From Desulfobia sp. (lineage in GTDB: Bacteria > Desulfobacterota > Desulfobulbia > Desulfobulbales > SURF-16), in contig JAUWDC010000028.1 in the NCBI GenBank assembly GCA_030608985.1, positions 1 through 8,495 on the forward strand: a stretch of DNA of 8,495 nt, read 5' to 3'. The translations under genes were made by a program, and so were the position numbers. Positions within the stretch are counted from its first letter, which is position 1; each line of letters begins with the position of its first letter. The notes below the pieces were generated by a model that ran no database searches, was not told where the DNA came from, and saw only the letters and a list, made by a program, of their open reading frames with translations. Shown here in pieces: positions 1 through 8,001 of the stretch.

Positions 1-579
1 AGAAACGAGAATTCTAGTCGCCTTTTCGACAAGTTCACCGACAGGAATTTTTTGAATCTCCTTGATAATTTTTGCCGCTGTATCAGCCACTGCCTGTAAG
101 GCCGTTTGAATAGTCGGAATTTCCTGATATTTACTTTCGTAGCCAGTCAGCCTCGCCGGCTTGTCAGGATGCAAATCAAGGGCTATGAACAACTTACCCG
201 TAACCACACTCTGCGTCCTCAACTGGGCTCTCAAACCACTTTCTATCAATGTATCAATTTGAAGCGGTCCACCAGTATCAGTGCCGTCTATATACGTAAT
301 TCGTTCCGGTTCAATCTCAATAAGCACCGGAATCCAAAAGGCCATCTTTTCACGGTCAACTTTCATTTTGATGTCCGATACAGATCCTATCTTCACCCCT
401 CTGAAATCGATGGGCGCTCCAATGTCGAGTCCATATATCGATTCATCAAAATAAACGATGAAGGTTCGTTTTTCAGAGAAAAACTCTCCCTTTCCAAACA
501 TTATCACTCCAGCAATGACGAGAACAATAGCACCTACGACAAAGCTGCCTATAATAGTTGGGTTTGCTTTTTTACTCAT
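1..579 (-). CDS. MCE-domain (MlaD/PqiB-like) lipid-binding protein of an ABC transporter, C-terminus outside the window
   Basis: The frame reads from ATG at 579 to the window edge without a stop, giving 193 residues that begin MSKKANPTIIGSFVVGAIVL. Residues about 9-29 form one N-terminal membrane anchor with no signal-peptidase site evident. Residues about 38-118 match an MCE domain: a short beta-rich region containing GAPIDFRGVKIGSV, the typical core. From about residue 150 a helical stretch begins (IQTALQAVADTAAKIIKEIQ). In the Mla family such proteins form periplasmic hexamers on the MlaFE complex and hold the transported phospholipid. The start is supported by a GGGAAG purine run about 6 bases upstream. 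The gene lies 69 bases after the ATPase stop on the same strand, so it is probably the third gene of the operon. Family membership is clear. The exact substrate and whether it is closer to MlaD or PqiB cannot be settled from a truncated copy. Confidence 0.9.
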   Translation of the reverse strand, partial: MSKKANPTIIGSFVVGAIVLVIAGVIMFGKGEFFSEKRTFIVYFDESIYGLDIGAPIDFRGVKIGSVSDIKMKVDREKMAFWIPVLIEIEPERITYIDGTDTGGPLQIDTLIESGLRAQLRTQSVVTGKLFIALDLHPDKPARLTGYESKYQEIPTIQTALQAVADTAAKIIKEIQKIPVGELVEKATRILVS

Positions 580-648
580 AAATCACTTCCCTCTCACCAT
601 ATTTTTCTTCATTCATCTAAAAACATACCAGTAAAAAGACTCTTTTGA

Positions 649-1455
649 CTACTCATTATTTTCTTTTATATCACTTTCCCCCTTTTCACCCCGAGTGAGA
701 AAATTTTGAACCTTTGGATCACGAGATTCAGCCAGTAATCTCTTCGGGTCTCCTCCAGCAATCATGGTCTTTGTCTCCGGATCCAGGAATACCGAGTTGT
801 TTCCAATGGCAAAGATACTCGCCAGCTCATGGGTTACCACAACCACTGTCGCCCCAAGACTGTCACGGAGTTCAAGGATCAGATCATCCAGTAAGCGCGC
901 ACTTACCGGATCCAGACCTGCCGAGGGTTCATCGAAGAAGAGGATCTCCGGGTCCATAGCCATTGCCCTGGCAAGCCCTGCCCGCTTTTGCATTCCCCCG
1001 CTGATCTCGGATGGATAAAATTCCTCGAAACCGGCCAGGCCGACAAGAGAGAGTTTATATGATACGACTTCTAGAATCTGGGCGGGACTCAGGTCGGTGT
1101 ATTCTCCCAGCGGAAGGGCTACATTTTCGGCTATCGTTAAGGAGCTGAAAAGCGCGCCGCTCTGGAACAGCACTCCAAAGTTCCGCTTCATCCGTTCCTG
1201 CTCTTCGGTCTCCGATTTCCAGAAGTTTACTTCATTAAAGAAAACCTCTCCCCTGGCTGGCGCCTTGAGACCGATCAAATGGCGCAGCAGCGTGCTCTTA
1301 CCGCAGCCACTCCCGCCCATGATAATGAAGATATCGCCCCGCCGCACACTGAAATTGAGATCGCGCTGGATGACGAAGTCACCATAGGCCATGGTGAGAT
1401 CACGCGCAGTAATATGCGCATCCCTTTCTTGTTCCTCTTCGATTGTCGCTGTCAC
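649..1455 (-). CDS. mlaF: MlaF-like ABC transporter ATP-binding protein
   Basis: This is a complete ABC ATPase of about 268 residues that powers the adjacent permease from the cytoplasmic side. Numbered from the GTG start, Walker A is GGSGCGKST (47-55), the Q-loop glutamine is near 98, the signature is SGGMQKR (152-158), Walker B with the catalytic glutamate is ILFFDEP (171-177), the D-loop is SAGLDP, and the switch histidine is in THEL (near 209). The signature SGGMQKR is close to the SGGMxRR form of MlaF-type ATPases. Two starts are possible. GTG at 1455 lies one base after the permease TGA and has a weak GGGA six bases upstream. TTG at 1482 would add nine residues (MFLTNLGYD) and overlap the permease gene by 26 bases. 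I prefer GTG because the added residues show no family pattern. The gene ends with TAG. It is translationally adjacent to the permease, which implies one operon. Confidence 0.94.
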   Translation of the reverse strand: MTATIEEEQERDAHITARDLTMAYGDFVIQRDLNFSVRRGDIFIIMGGSGCGKSTLLRHLIGLKAPARGEVFFNEVNFWKSETEEQERMKRNFGVLFQSGALFSSLTIAENVALPLGEYTDLSPAQILEVVSYKLSLVGLAGFEEFYPSEISGGMQKRAGLARAMAMDPEILFFDEPSAGLDPVSARLLDDLILELRDSLGATVVVVTHELASIFAIGNNSVFLDPETKTMIAGGDPKRLLAESRDPKVQNFLTRGEKGESDIKENNE

Positions 1456-1456
1456 A

Positions 1457-2602
1457 TCATATCCCAAGTTGGTTAAAAACAATGGTTAGAACGCCGGCAG
1501 CTACCACAATAAAAACAATACTGGTGACCACCGCCGAGGTGGTCGCCTCACCCACTGCCGAGGCGCTGCGCCCACATTGCATCCCCCTCATACACCCGGC
1601 AATAGCTATCAGGACGCCAAAAACCGTGGCCTGAATCAATCCGACAGCAAACTGGGTCAAGGTGAGTGAGACGACTGTCTGATGGTAGTATTCCATGAAA
1701 CCAATATCGAGCATGGTCACACCGACGAAAAGTCCGGCCAGAATCCCGACCAGATCCGCATACAGGGTAAGCAGCGGCACCATCAGGATCAATGCAAGCA
1801 TACGAGGCAAAACCAGAAATTCCATAGGCGAGATGCCAAGTGTCCTGTAGGCGTCGATCTCTTCATTGACCTGCATTGTACCCAGTTGCGCGGCAAAGGA
1901 GGCACCGGTTCTTCCGGCCATAATAATGCCGGTCATCAGGGCGCCCATGACACGAGCCATTCCCAAACCAACCAGACTGGCAACGTAGACCTGCGCGCCA
2001 AACATTTGGAGCTGAACGGCACCCATATAAGCAAGGATGAGACCCACCAGGAAGCTGATCAGGGTGACGATAGGTAGCGCCTGGGGGCCGCACTCTTGAA
2101 TAATCAGGGCGATGTCAGAACGACGGAAGCGGGCCTTACCACTCAACAACCGCACAAAGACCAGAAAGGCCTCACCGATAAAACCAAGCATTTCTCCTGA
2201 TGCCCGAACGAAGTCTAGGGCTTTCACACCTATCCTGGCCAGGACAGGTTCTCGTACGGTTTCTCTTCGTGCCCCTTTTCTTTCCGGGACGGCAGAGGAT
2301 AGAGTAAGTAGTCTTTGCACTCCCTCCGGCAGTCCCTCTTTATTCATTTCGATCTCATATTGAGTGCAAATATCCCTAACTTTGATCAGGAATGTAAGAA
2401 AACCGCTGTCCCAGGCGAGAAGTTCCTCTGTGTTAAAGCTGATCTGCCTGAGAGAAGAATGTTGTTCAAGGTTTTTTTGAACGTCACCGATGGGGGGGAA
2501 ATCATTTCCAATTACCCAGTCTCCCGCTACATTTATTAGCAACTTGTCAGCAGCAGGCGTGCTAAAAGCAATCTTGCATGGTGTAACTGTTTTTTTCAAC
2601 AC
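1457..2602 (-). CDS. mlaE: MlaE-family lipid ABC transporter permease with N-terminal STAS domain
   Basis: The 381-residue product joins two parts. Residues about 20-88 resemble a STAS domain (MlaB-like), with alternating strands and helices around DWVIGNDFPPIGDVQKNL and LAWDSGFLTFLIKVRD. Residues about 120-381 are an MlaE (DUF140) permease with about five to six hydrophobic segments. Family hallmarks are AGRTGASFAAQLGTM followed by NEEIDAYRTLGI (229-257), and GCMRGMQCGRSASAVGEATT (336-355). In Escherichia coli MlaB is a separate protein that stabilises the MlaFE core; here the fused domain presumably does that job. The start is GTG at 2602, since an in-frame TAG lies six codons upstream and no ATG in this frame precedes the conserved region. 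An ATG five bases upstream is out of frame and stops at once. No strong Shine-Dalgarno site is visible. This is probably the first gene of the operon, with the ATPase starting one base after its TGA. Confidence 0.93.
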   Translation of the reverse strand: MLKKTVTPCKIAFSTPAADKLLINVAGDWVIGNDFPPIGDVQKNLEQHSSLRQISFNTEELLAWDSGFLTFLIKVRDICTQYEIEMNKEGLPEGVQRLLTLSSAVPERKGARRETVREPVLARIGVKALDFVRASGEMLGFIGEAFLVFVRLLSGKARFRRSDIALIIQECGPQALPIVTLISFLVGLILAYMGAVQLQMFGAQVYVASLVGLGMARVMGALMTGIIMAGRTGASFAAQLGTMQVNEEIDAYRTLGISPMEFLVLPRMLALILMVPLLTLYADLVGILAGLFVGVTMLDIGFMEYYHQTVVSLTLTQFAVGLIQATVFGVLIAIAGCMRGMQCGRSASAVGEATTSAVVTSIVFIVVAAGVLTIVFNQLGI

Positions 2603-2821
2603 GGCATCTACTCTATTCTATTTGTTAATCAATTTAGGGTATCTCTATTAATTCTGGGCGAGGAGCTAAGTGAATTAAAAAAAACGAATTCAAGGCAAAA
2701 ATTACAGCGAATAGCATGCCTATTTGCAAAGTTTTTAACGCAGAAGTCGATTTTTTAAACGCTTAGATGCCGTCCATGAATTATTAGAGGTACCCTTTAT
2801 TCTTTATTTCCACACATCGCT
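2603..2821. other. AT-rich spacer upstream of the mla operon, no gene seen
   Basis: This spacer separates the AI-2E-family gene terminator from the permease start and must hold the promoter of the lipid-transport operon if the operon has its own. It is AT-rich, with a run of eight A's near 2678-2685 on the plus strand. I could not find a convincing pair of -35 and -10 boxes at proper spacing on the minus strand, so I do not name a promoter. No open frame here looks like protein. Confidence 0.4.
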
Positions 2822-2883
2822 GGCAGAAAAAGAAACAACAAACATCCTTCTCCAGATACCTTTTGTTTAATGGTATTGGAGAA
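2822..2883 (-). terminator. Terminator-like hairpin after the AI-2E-family gene
   Basis: Read on the minus strand, five bases after the TAG of the AI-2E-family gene, TTCTCCAATACC pairs with GGTATCTGGAGAA across an 11-base A-rich loop. That gives 12 pairs with a single bulged base (plus-strand positions 2848-2860 with 2872-2883). The strand then continues through GGATG into a T-rich but interrupted tail (2822-2842). The position and shape fit a rho-independent terminator. The tail is not a clean run of T and does not start right at the stem, so it may be weak. If it works, it separates this gene from the downstream mla operon. Confidence 0.45.
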
Positions 2884-2888
2884 CCAGC

Positions 2889-3905
2889 CTATTCTTCAGA
2901 TCCCAGCAAAACGCCCAGCCTGCGTGTACCTTCGTTACTATCGAGAGCAATCTTCACGGTCATGGTCAAGGGCACAGAAAGCAGCATGCCGATAGGGCCC
3001 AACACCCATCCCCAAAAAACCAGCGAGAGAAAGACCACTAATGTTGACAATCCGAGTCCCCGTCCCATAATCCTGGGCTCAACAATGCTTCCAATCACGA
3101 TATTTACCACAAGATACCCGGACAATGCAAGGAGTCCCTTTATTACACCAAACTGAATTAATGCCAAAAGGATAGCAGGCCCGGCGGCAATGATTGAGCC
3201 AATATTCGGTACATAATTCAGCAGAAATGCCAATAAGCCCCATAGAAGAGGATAATTAACGCCCAGAATAGCCAGCCAGATTCCAATGCATATTCCTGTT
3301 CCGAGACTCGTTGCTGTCTTGATTCCCATGTAACGATTGATTTTTTCAATGAATGTATTGAAATGCGACTCTGATGTTTCAGGGGCGTCCGAGATCGCAC
3401 GCAATTTTGCCGGGAAACTGGAAGCCTCCAGCAAAATAAAAACCACCGTAAGTAAGATCAAGAATGCATTGGTGAAAACACTGCCCAGTTTTGTAAGTAA
3501 TCCTCCCACGAGGCTCATCGCTGCTCCGGGATTAAAAACCTCCAGTAAGCGCTCTTCAGGTATATCAATACCGCTCTGTTCAAACCATGTTATAAACACT
3601 TCTGACTTTTCCTTCAGACGCTCCTGATATGTGGGTAAATCTCTCGAGAAATCATCAAGAGACGTCCCAATTAATGCAGTCAGGAGTGTGCCGAATACAA
3701 CGATTAACGTCACCACGATCAGCATGGCGAGAAATGAGGGGATTCCCTTTCCCTGGAGCCAGGACAGTGAAGGCAGGAAAATGACCGCAATAAAAACCGC
3801 CAGAAGAAAAGGCACAATAATCGGCTCTGCCGCGCGAATCCCGGCTACGACAATTACAAAGGAGGCAGCCGACATGAGGAATGACTGTTTATTATATTCA
3901 GACAT
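2889..3905 (-). CDS. AI-2E/PerM-family (DUF20) integral membrane transporter
   Basis: The 338-residue product has the usual length and profile of this family: paired N-terminal membrane segments (about 9-47), another at 57-80, a soluble insertion (about 85-140), then about five more segments. Diagnostic motifs are LLNYVPNIGSI (228-238), VEPRIMGRGLGLS (275-287) and GPIGMLLSVPLT (303-314). The family includes TqsA, which exports the signal AI-2, and many members of unknown substrate including ion-coupled transporters. The sequence does not tell which applies here, and no luxS or lsr gene is near. It starts with ATG at 3905 with only a poor ribosome site. The sequence TACAAT lies nine bases before the ATG but is too close for a normal leader. 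The gene ends with TAG and is followed by a terminator-like hairpin, so it is probably its own unit. Confidence 0.92.
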   Translation of the reverse strand: MSEYNKQSFLMSAASFVIVVAGIRAAEPIIVPFLLAVFIAVIFLPSLSWLQGKGIPSFLAMLIVVTLIVVFGTLLTALIGTSLDDFSRDLPTYQERLKEKSEVFITWFEQSGIDIPEERLLEVFNPGAAMSLVGGLLTKLGSVFTNAFLILLTVVFILLEASSFPAKLRAISDAPETSESHFNTFIEKINRYMGIKTATSLGTGICIGIWLAILGVNYPLLWGLLAFLLNYVPNIGSIIAAGPAILLALIQFGVIKGLLALSGYLVVNIVIGSIVEPRIMGRGLGLSTLVVFLSLVFWGWVLGPIGMLLSVPLTMTVKIALDSNEGTRRLGVLLGSEE

Positions 3906-4056
3906 ATATCAATTGTACCCGATTTATTTTAAATAAACCAATCTAAGAATGATGGAACCATGACCATAAATTTTTAGGTTCATGTCCAATTATGTTTATT
4001 TCACCTATTTATTTCTGGACCTATTAATCAATAAATTCCATTTGCTCATGGAGAAT
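3906..4056. other. Short AT-rich spacer between the AsmA-like reading frame and the AI-2E-family gene
   Basis: These 151 bases lie between the TGA that closes the AsmA-like frame extension and the ATG of the AI-2E-family gene. They are AT-rich and probably hold the promoter of the latter. I see no strong hairpin or gene here. Confidence 0.35.
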
Positions 4057-4218
4057 TCAACGCGTATTCAATTCAGTCCCCGCTTTCAGGCATGGACTCT
4101 CCTCATCCTTATCATTCTTCATCAGGTAGTAAACATATCCTCCAGCCCGGGCAGGAAGAAATACAAAGGGCATAAATATCGTGCCATACAGCTCCAAAGC
4201 TTCCTTTAAAGGCAGCTA
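4057..4218 (-). other. In-frame amber codon followed by a 52-codon open extension of the AsmA-like gene
   Basis: The AsmA-like frame meets TAG at 4218-4216 and then stays open, in the same frame, for 52 codons until TGA at 4059-4057. The extension reads like a true protein end. It starts LPLKEALELYGTIFMPFVFL, continues through PARAGGYVYYLM and ends in an acidic, cysteine-containing tail (KNDKDEESPCL). A short hydrophobic or small-residue stretch followed by an acidic tail with Pro-Cys is, from memory, a common ending of long AsmA-like proteins. The TAG sits where a Lys, Arg or Gln would be natural (KPSAK-x-LPLKEA). It could be a recent nonsense mutation (CAG or AAG to TAG), a base-call error, readthrough, or pyrrolysine insertion. 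Two other genes in the window, the ATPase and the AI-2E-family gene, end in TAG, so amber is used as an ordinary stop here. Confidence 0.6.
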
Positions 4219-7200
4219 TTTCGCTGAAGGTTTGTCCAGCGGTCCTTTAATCGTAACGGCTGAACTTCCACCCAACCGTTTTATCTTAGGTTTCGGCTGT
4301 ATAACAATGTCGATTGTCTCATCCCGAAGATTCACCGTTCCTTTCCCCTGTGACCTCACACTGGGGGTATCGATATAAATGACCTGACTGTTGCCGATAC
4401 CGTCATCAAATTCAAAATTCAGTGCCAGACAGTTCAGTTTCTGATAAGTACCCAGTTTTCTGGCAGTTGTTACAAAATCAATTGCATCTGCACCCAAAAG
4501 ATCAGCGAGTTGCTTGATCTTGCCGTGTTCGATAGCAATTCCCATTTTGCCATTAAGAGCTGATGCAACCTCGCGGGGTGAGCCGCCGGAACTTTGAAGA
4601 TCAATAGACAGGTTGAGATGTCCGCCAAGGATCATGGGAGAGTGAGCGTATGAGAACAGATCCGCAGTATCGATATCCTCTGCCTTCAGATCCAGCTTCA
4701 TTTCCGGTTTGGAACCTCTCATGTCGAGGGTTGACTGCAGTGACACAAACCCGTCAGCATATGTCACTCTGGCAGGACCAATCAGCATGAGGCCGTCTTT
4801 CAGCACAACATCAATATCAAAGTCATTGAAAGTGAATCCCCGGCCGATAACCTCTTCAATTTCAAGATGGAAAATCAGATCCAGGTCTTTCAGTTCCGGA
4901 AAGGGATAGGGTTCGTCAGAAAATATTTTTTCCCTGTGAATTTTTTTGTCTTTTTTTGCCGTCTTCTCTCTCTCCCGCTCCTCGGGGTAGATGCCAAGGT
5001 CATCAAGGTAGATCTTCGGAGCAGAGATATTTACACTGATACGCTGCCCTTCGTTCACCCGGGACAGGTCTATCTTTGCGTTGACCTCTGTCTTCCCCGA
5101 ATGTGCCGTACCGTCAATATGAAGATTGTCCCTTGATCCGGTGAGCGTCGCCTTCCCTTTTACCCGATGATCTTCCGGAACCTTGTGTCCGTAAAGTTCT
5201 TCAGCCCATGGTTTTGTCGCAGATTCAAAGGAGACAGAGACGTCCATTTTTTCTGTGCTCAAAATGTCATTAATGCTCCCCTCTATGAGAAAAGTTGGCA
5301 TCTTTTCCGGACCTGTGCGGAGCAGAAACGTTTCAACATTGAGATCGCCGTCACGATCATTGATACGTGCGTTTATGTTCAGATGCCCCAGATCAGGGAG
5401 GTCCATTTCAGTAATTTTTTCTACAGCACTCATATCGGGAGTTGAGGCTGTCAGTTCTATGTTAATCCCCTGTAGAGGCATGTCTTCTTCCGGCCGAATG
5501 TGCTGTACCCCGCCATGAATGGATGTCTTCAGCCCTTTGGGAGAAAGGGACAGTAATTCAATGTCAGAGAGCGAAAGGTCTTCAGGGCTCCCTGATACAG
5601 ACAACCTGCCATTGATTTTCCCTATATCCAGGAGATCATTTTCCAGGTGTTCTGCAATGATCCTGCTATCCAGATCATGAAGCTGAAAAGATACATCTAT
5701 TCCGTCAAAGGCCACATCGGTCCCTCTCATCACGTATTCAACACTCCCTTCTGCTCTCATCAGAACGTTCTCTTTCCCGCCTATTACAAATTCAATATCA
5801 TCAAAACCATAGCCCTCTTTTCGCCCGACGACACGAGAGGATCCTTCTATCGGGCCGAAATCGGGGATGGAAATACCGGCGTAGGGAGAAAGCAATGAGG
5901 TCTTCTCTGCATAAAAGGAATTGATTATTTCAACTTCTGAGGCGGGTTTGTCACTGTCGAATGTGACTTTACCGATCCGCCCCCTGCATTCAAAATGTAA
6001 GGGCCCCGGATGACCTGCCCGGATAACAATGTCCTCCAATGACATGACTTCAGTCGTCCCTGACAAACGAAGAGAGGCCTTTGCTGGTTTCAGGTCAGGG
6101 AGGGCTCGTGCTGCCAGTAATCTCTGAAAGGTTGAAAGGCTTGGCGCATTCATGTTCATGTCGAGATCATAGGTACCAAGATATTCCCCGGTTTCCTGTT
6201 TCTCCAGAATATACCTTCCTGAAACATTAGCTGCCACACCATCAGGGTCTGTCATTTGAACAGTAATACCATCAATAGTCAGGCGGTCACCCGATCCGTG
6301 TACACGGAACTCTGCGGATACATCGTCAATCTCAGGCAGTTCAATCCCTACATTCGCAAAAAGCTGAGGCGCCCTGTCAGCTGCTACCGACAGGGACAGA
6401 TCAATTCCCGAGACAGGGAGGTCCGGGTCAAGGGGGATCGACCCTACACGTCCCTGTGCATCGATCCAGACGCTTTCCGGTTCACCGGCTGTTATATGAA
6501 TATCCTTCAGTTCAGGCTTCATGAGTGGACCGGAGAGCTGTGCCTTGCCGCTCAGAGGTCCGGTGTCCGGTAACCAGTCGAATAGTATAGATTTAAGGAG
6601 CTGTGTGTTTTTCGCTTCCATGTTCAGCCTGAGGTCGCTCTTTAACTTTTCGGGATCAAAGGGAGTTTCTCCTATCACAATATTTCCACTGGCTGTTATT
6701 GTCGCCTCTTTTCCCTTTTCCAAAGATAGACTCAGATTCTCGACAAGATAATCTCCCTCAATATTGCGCAGTTTACCTGTGAAGATCACTTTATTAATGC
6801 TATGCAAGTCCTCGGGCAGCAGCAGGGTAGTCAGTTCTCTATCTGAAGTTGATGCGGAGATTGTAATATCAGTTCCTTCACCGGTAAGCAGGTTTGCCAC
6901 CTCGCCTTTCGCAGAAAACTCAAAGTTCGGCTCGCCGCTTATCTCCATACGAAAATCTGAAATGCCCGGGGCATCAATATCACCGATTACCCTGGCATTG
7001 AGATCAAGATGACCCAGTCTCGGGACATCTACTTTCAAGACGTTAGATATGTTTGACAGTTCTGCCTCCTCAACTGTTATATGCATATTCAGGCCTTTCC
7101 CCTCCACAGGATCATCAATGGTACCCGATATTCTGAAAGCGTGATCATCGACATTCAGGCTGAGATCAACCGGATATGGCCGGATATGCCTGAGAGCATT

Positions 7201-7812
7201 CGAGACGGAACCGAGCTGACCGTCTATGGAAAAATCCGTGTTTTCGACAGTGCCCGCCCCCTTTATATAGAGCAATCCCGTATCCCGAACATCATCAATT
7301 ATGCAATTGTGCAGAAGAACCTGCATCGAATAATCTGACTCTTTATCCAGATAGGTCACATTAATATTTGTGAGAGTAACACTTTCCAGGATTGGGAGGT
7401 CTATATCAGCTATTTTTTCTCTGAGTTTTACCTTTTCGCTTTGATCGGGACGAGGGCCGCCGTTGTCAACATAGGATACCACAGCATCTTTGACAAACAG
7501 CTCCTTGATCAGAACAACTCCGGATAAAAGTGGCTTTAGTGCGATCTTGGTTCTGATATGGCCTATGTGTGCCGAGAACAGATGTTCATCATTTTTACGA
7601 GGCTCGACCTTAATTCCCGAAACTGACAGTGACGGATCCATTGAAATGTCAAGAGAGAGTGGACCATCTATTTCTATTCTGTAATCAGTAACACGTGTAA
7701 GTGTCCGGGCAAGAAGATCTTCATCTATCGTATAAATGAGAACAGCAACGGATGCAAGGAAGACAAGAAGTATGACACATATTGAGAGAAGGAATATCCT
7801 GAACTTACGCAT
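4216..7812 (-). CDS. Long AsmA-family protein with repeated modules, probable inner-membrane-anchored periplasmic lipid-transfer or envelope-biogenesis protein
   Basis: The product has 1198 residues to the TAG. Residues 6-28 form one hydrophobic anchor after a short basic start (MRKFRIFLLS), so the rest should lie in the periplasm. Residues about 29-130 are an AsmA-type N-terminal region (TDYRIEIDGPLSLDISMDPS, then ALKPLLSGVVLIKELFVKDA). Residues about 250-890 hold about nine repeats of near 77 residues. Residues about 980-1198 resemble the AsmA C-terminal domain, including LNGKMGIAIEHGKIKQLADLL and the ending VTIKGPLDKPSAK. A basic linker (EEREREKTAKKDKKIHREK) lies near 945-962. AsmA relatives such as TamB, YhdP and YdbH are thought to form periplasm-spanning hydrophobic grooves that carry phospholipid to the outer membrane. 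That role here is inference, favoured by the nearby Mla genes. The start ATG has GGAGG three bases upstream. The TAG may not be the native end. Confidence 0.9.
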   Translation of the reverse strand: MRKFRIFLLSICVILLVFLASVAVLIYTIDEDLLARTLTRVTDYRIEIDGPLSLDISMDPSLSVSGIKVEPRKNDEHLFSAHIGHIRTKIALKPLLSGVVLIKELFVKDAVVSYVDNGGPRPDQSEKVKLREKIADIDLPILESVTLTNINVTYLDKESDYSMQVLLHNCIIDDVRDTGLLYIKGAGTVENTDFSIDGQLGSVSNALRHIRPYPVDLSLNVDDHAFRISGTIDDPVEGKGLNMHITVEEAELSNISNVLKVDVPRLGHLDLNARVIGDIDAPGISDFRMEISGEPNFEFSAKGEVANLLTGEGTDITISASTSDRELTTLLLPEDLHSINKVIFTGKLRNIEGDYLVENLSLSLEKGKEATITASGNIVIGETPFDPEKLKSDLRLNMEAKNTQLLKSILFDWLPDTGPLSGKAQLSGPLMKPELKDIHITAGEPESVWIDAQGRVGSIPLDPDLPVSGIDLSLSVAADRAPQLFANVGIELPEIDDVSAEFRVHGSGDRLTIDGITVQMTDPDGVAANVSGRYILEKQETGEYLGTYDLDMNMNAPSLSTFQRLLAARALPDLKPAKASLRLSGTTEVMSLEDIVIRAGHPGPLHFECRGRIGKVTFDSDKPASEVEIINSFYAEKTSLLSPYAGISIPDFGPIEGSSRVVGRKEGYGFDDIEFVIGGKENVLMRAEGSVEYVMRGTDVAFDGIDVSFQLHDLDSRIIAEHLENDLLDIGKINGRLSVSGSPEDLSLSDIELLSLSPKGLKTSIHGGVQHIRPEEDMPLQGINIELTASTPDMSAVEKITEMDLPDLGHLNINARINDRDGDLNVETFLLRTGPEKMPTFLIEGSINDILSTEKMDVSVSFESATKPWAEELYGHKVPEDHRVKGKATLTGSRDNLHIDGTAHSGKTEVNAKIDLSRVNEGQRISVNISAPKIYLDDLGIYPEEREREKTAKKDKKIHREKIFSDEPYPFPELKDLDLIFHLEIEEVIGRGFTFNDFDIDVVLKDGLMLIGPARVTYADGFVSLQSTLDMRGSKPEMKLDLKAEDIDTADLFSYAHSPMILGGHLNLSIDLQSSGGSPREVASALNGKMGIAIEHGKIKQLADLLGADAIDFVTTARKLGTYQKLNCLALNFEFDDGIGNSQVIYIDTPSVRSQGKGTVNLRDETIDIVIQPKPKIKRLGGSSAVTIKGPLDKPSAK

Positions 7813-8001
7813 ATGCCTCCGGGGATATTTCCAATTGAAAGGTTTATATGGCTGGATTCATTTTTTGAGGTAGATACATCTAATACCTAATAATTTCCAT
7901 CAGCAAACGAACAGGCGTGGATAATTCCTTTTCATATGCTCAACGCTAACTTAACAGCCGGTACTGTGAAAAGTCTTCATCTGATTTTGCATAGTCAAGC
8001 C
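7813..8001. other. Upstream region of the AsmA-like gene
   Basis: This stretch of 189 bases precedes the AsmA-like gene and should contain its promoter. Read on the minus strand, the last bases are CCGGAGGCAT then ATG: a full GGAGG ribosome site (7816-7820) set only three bases from the start codon, which is tighter than usual. A TTGCTG (minus strand, near 7900) followed by AT-rich sequence is the best -35-like element I could see, but no good -10 lies at standard spacing. No gene is apparent. Confidence 0.4.

Noticed and set aside
634..646. AAAAGA-C-TCTTTT inverted repeat near the end of the ATPase gene
   Set aside because: The single-base spacer cannot form a hairpin loop without losing pairs, the stem is mostly A-T, and the MCE gene downstream continues the operon, so a terminator is unlikely.
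106..648. A 180-residue plus-strand open frame
   Set aside because: It lies opposite the MCE gene, whose translation shows clear family motifs; the plus-strand translation has none.
2889..3905. Calling the AI-2E-family gene a quorum-signal exporter (tqsA)
   Set aside because: The family is broad and mostly of unknown substrate, and no AI-2 synthesis or uptake gene is in view.
3982..4209. A 75-residue plus-strand open frame between the AsmA-like and AI-2E-family genes
   Set aside because: Most of it is antisense to the 52-codon extension of the AsmA-like frame, and it has no convincing ribosome site or family resemblance.
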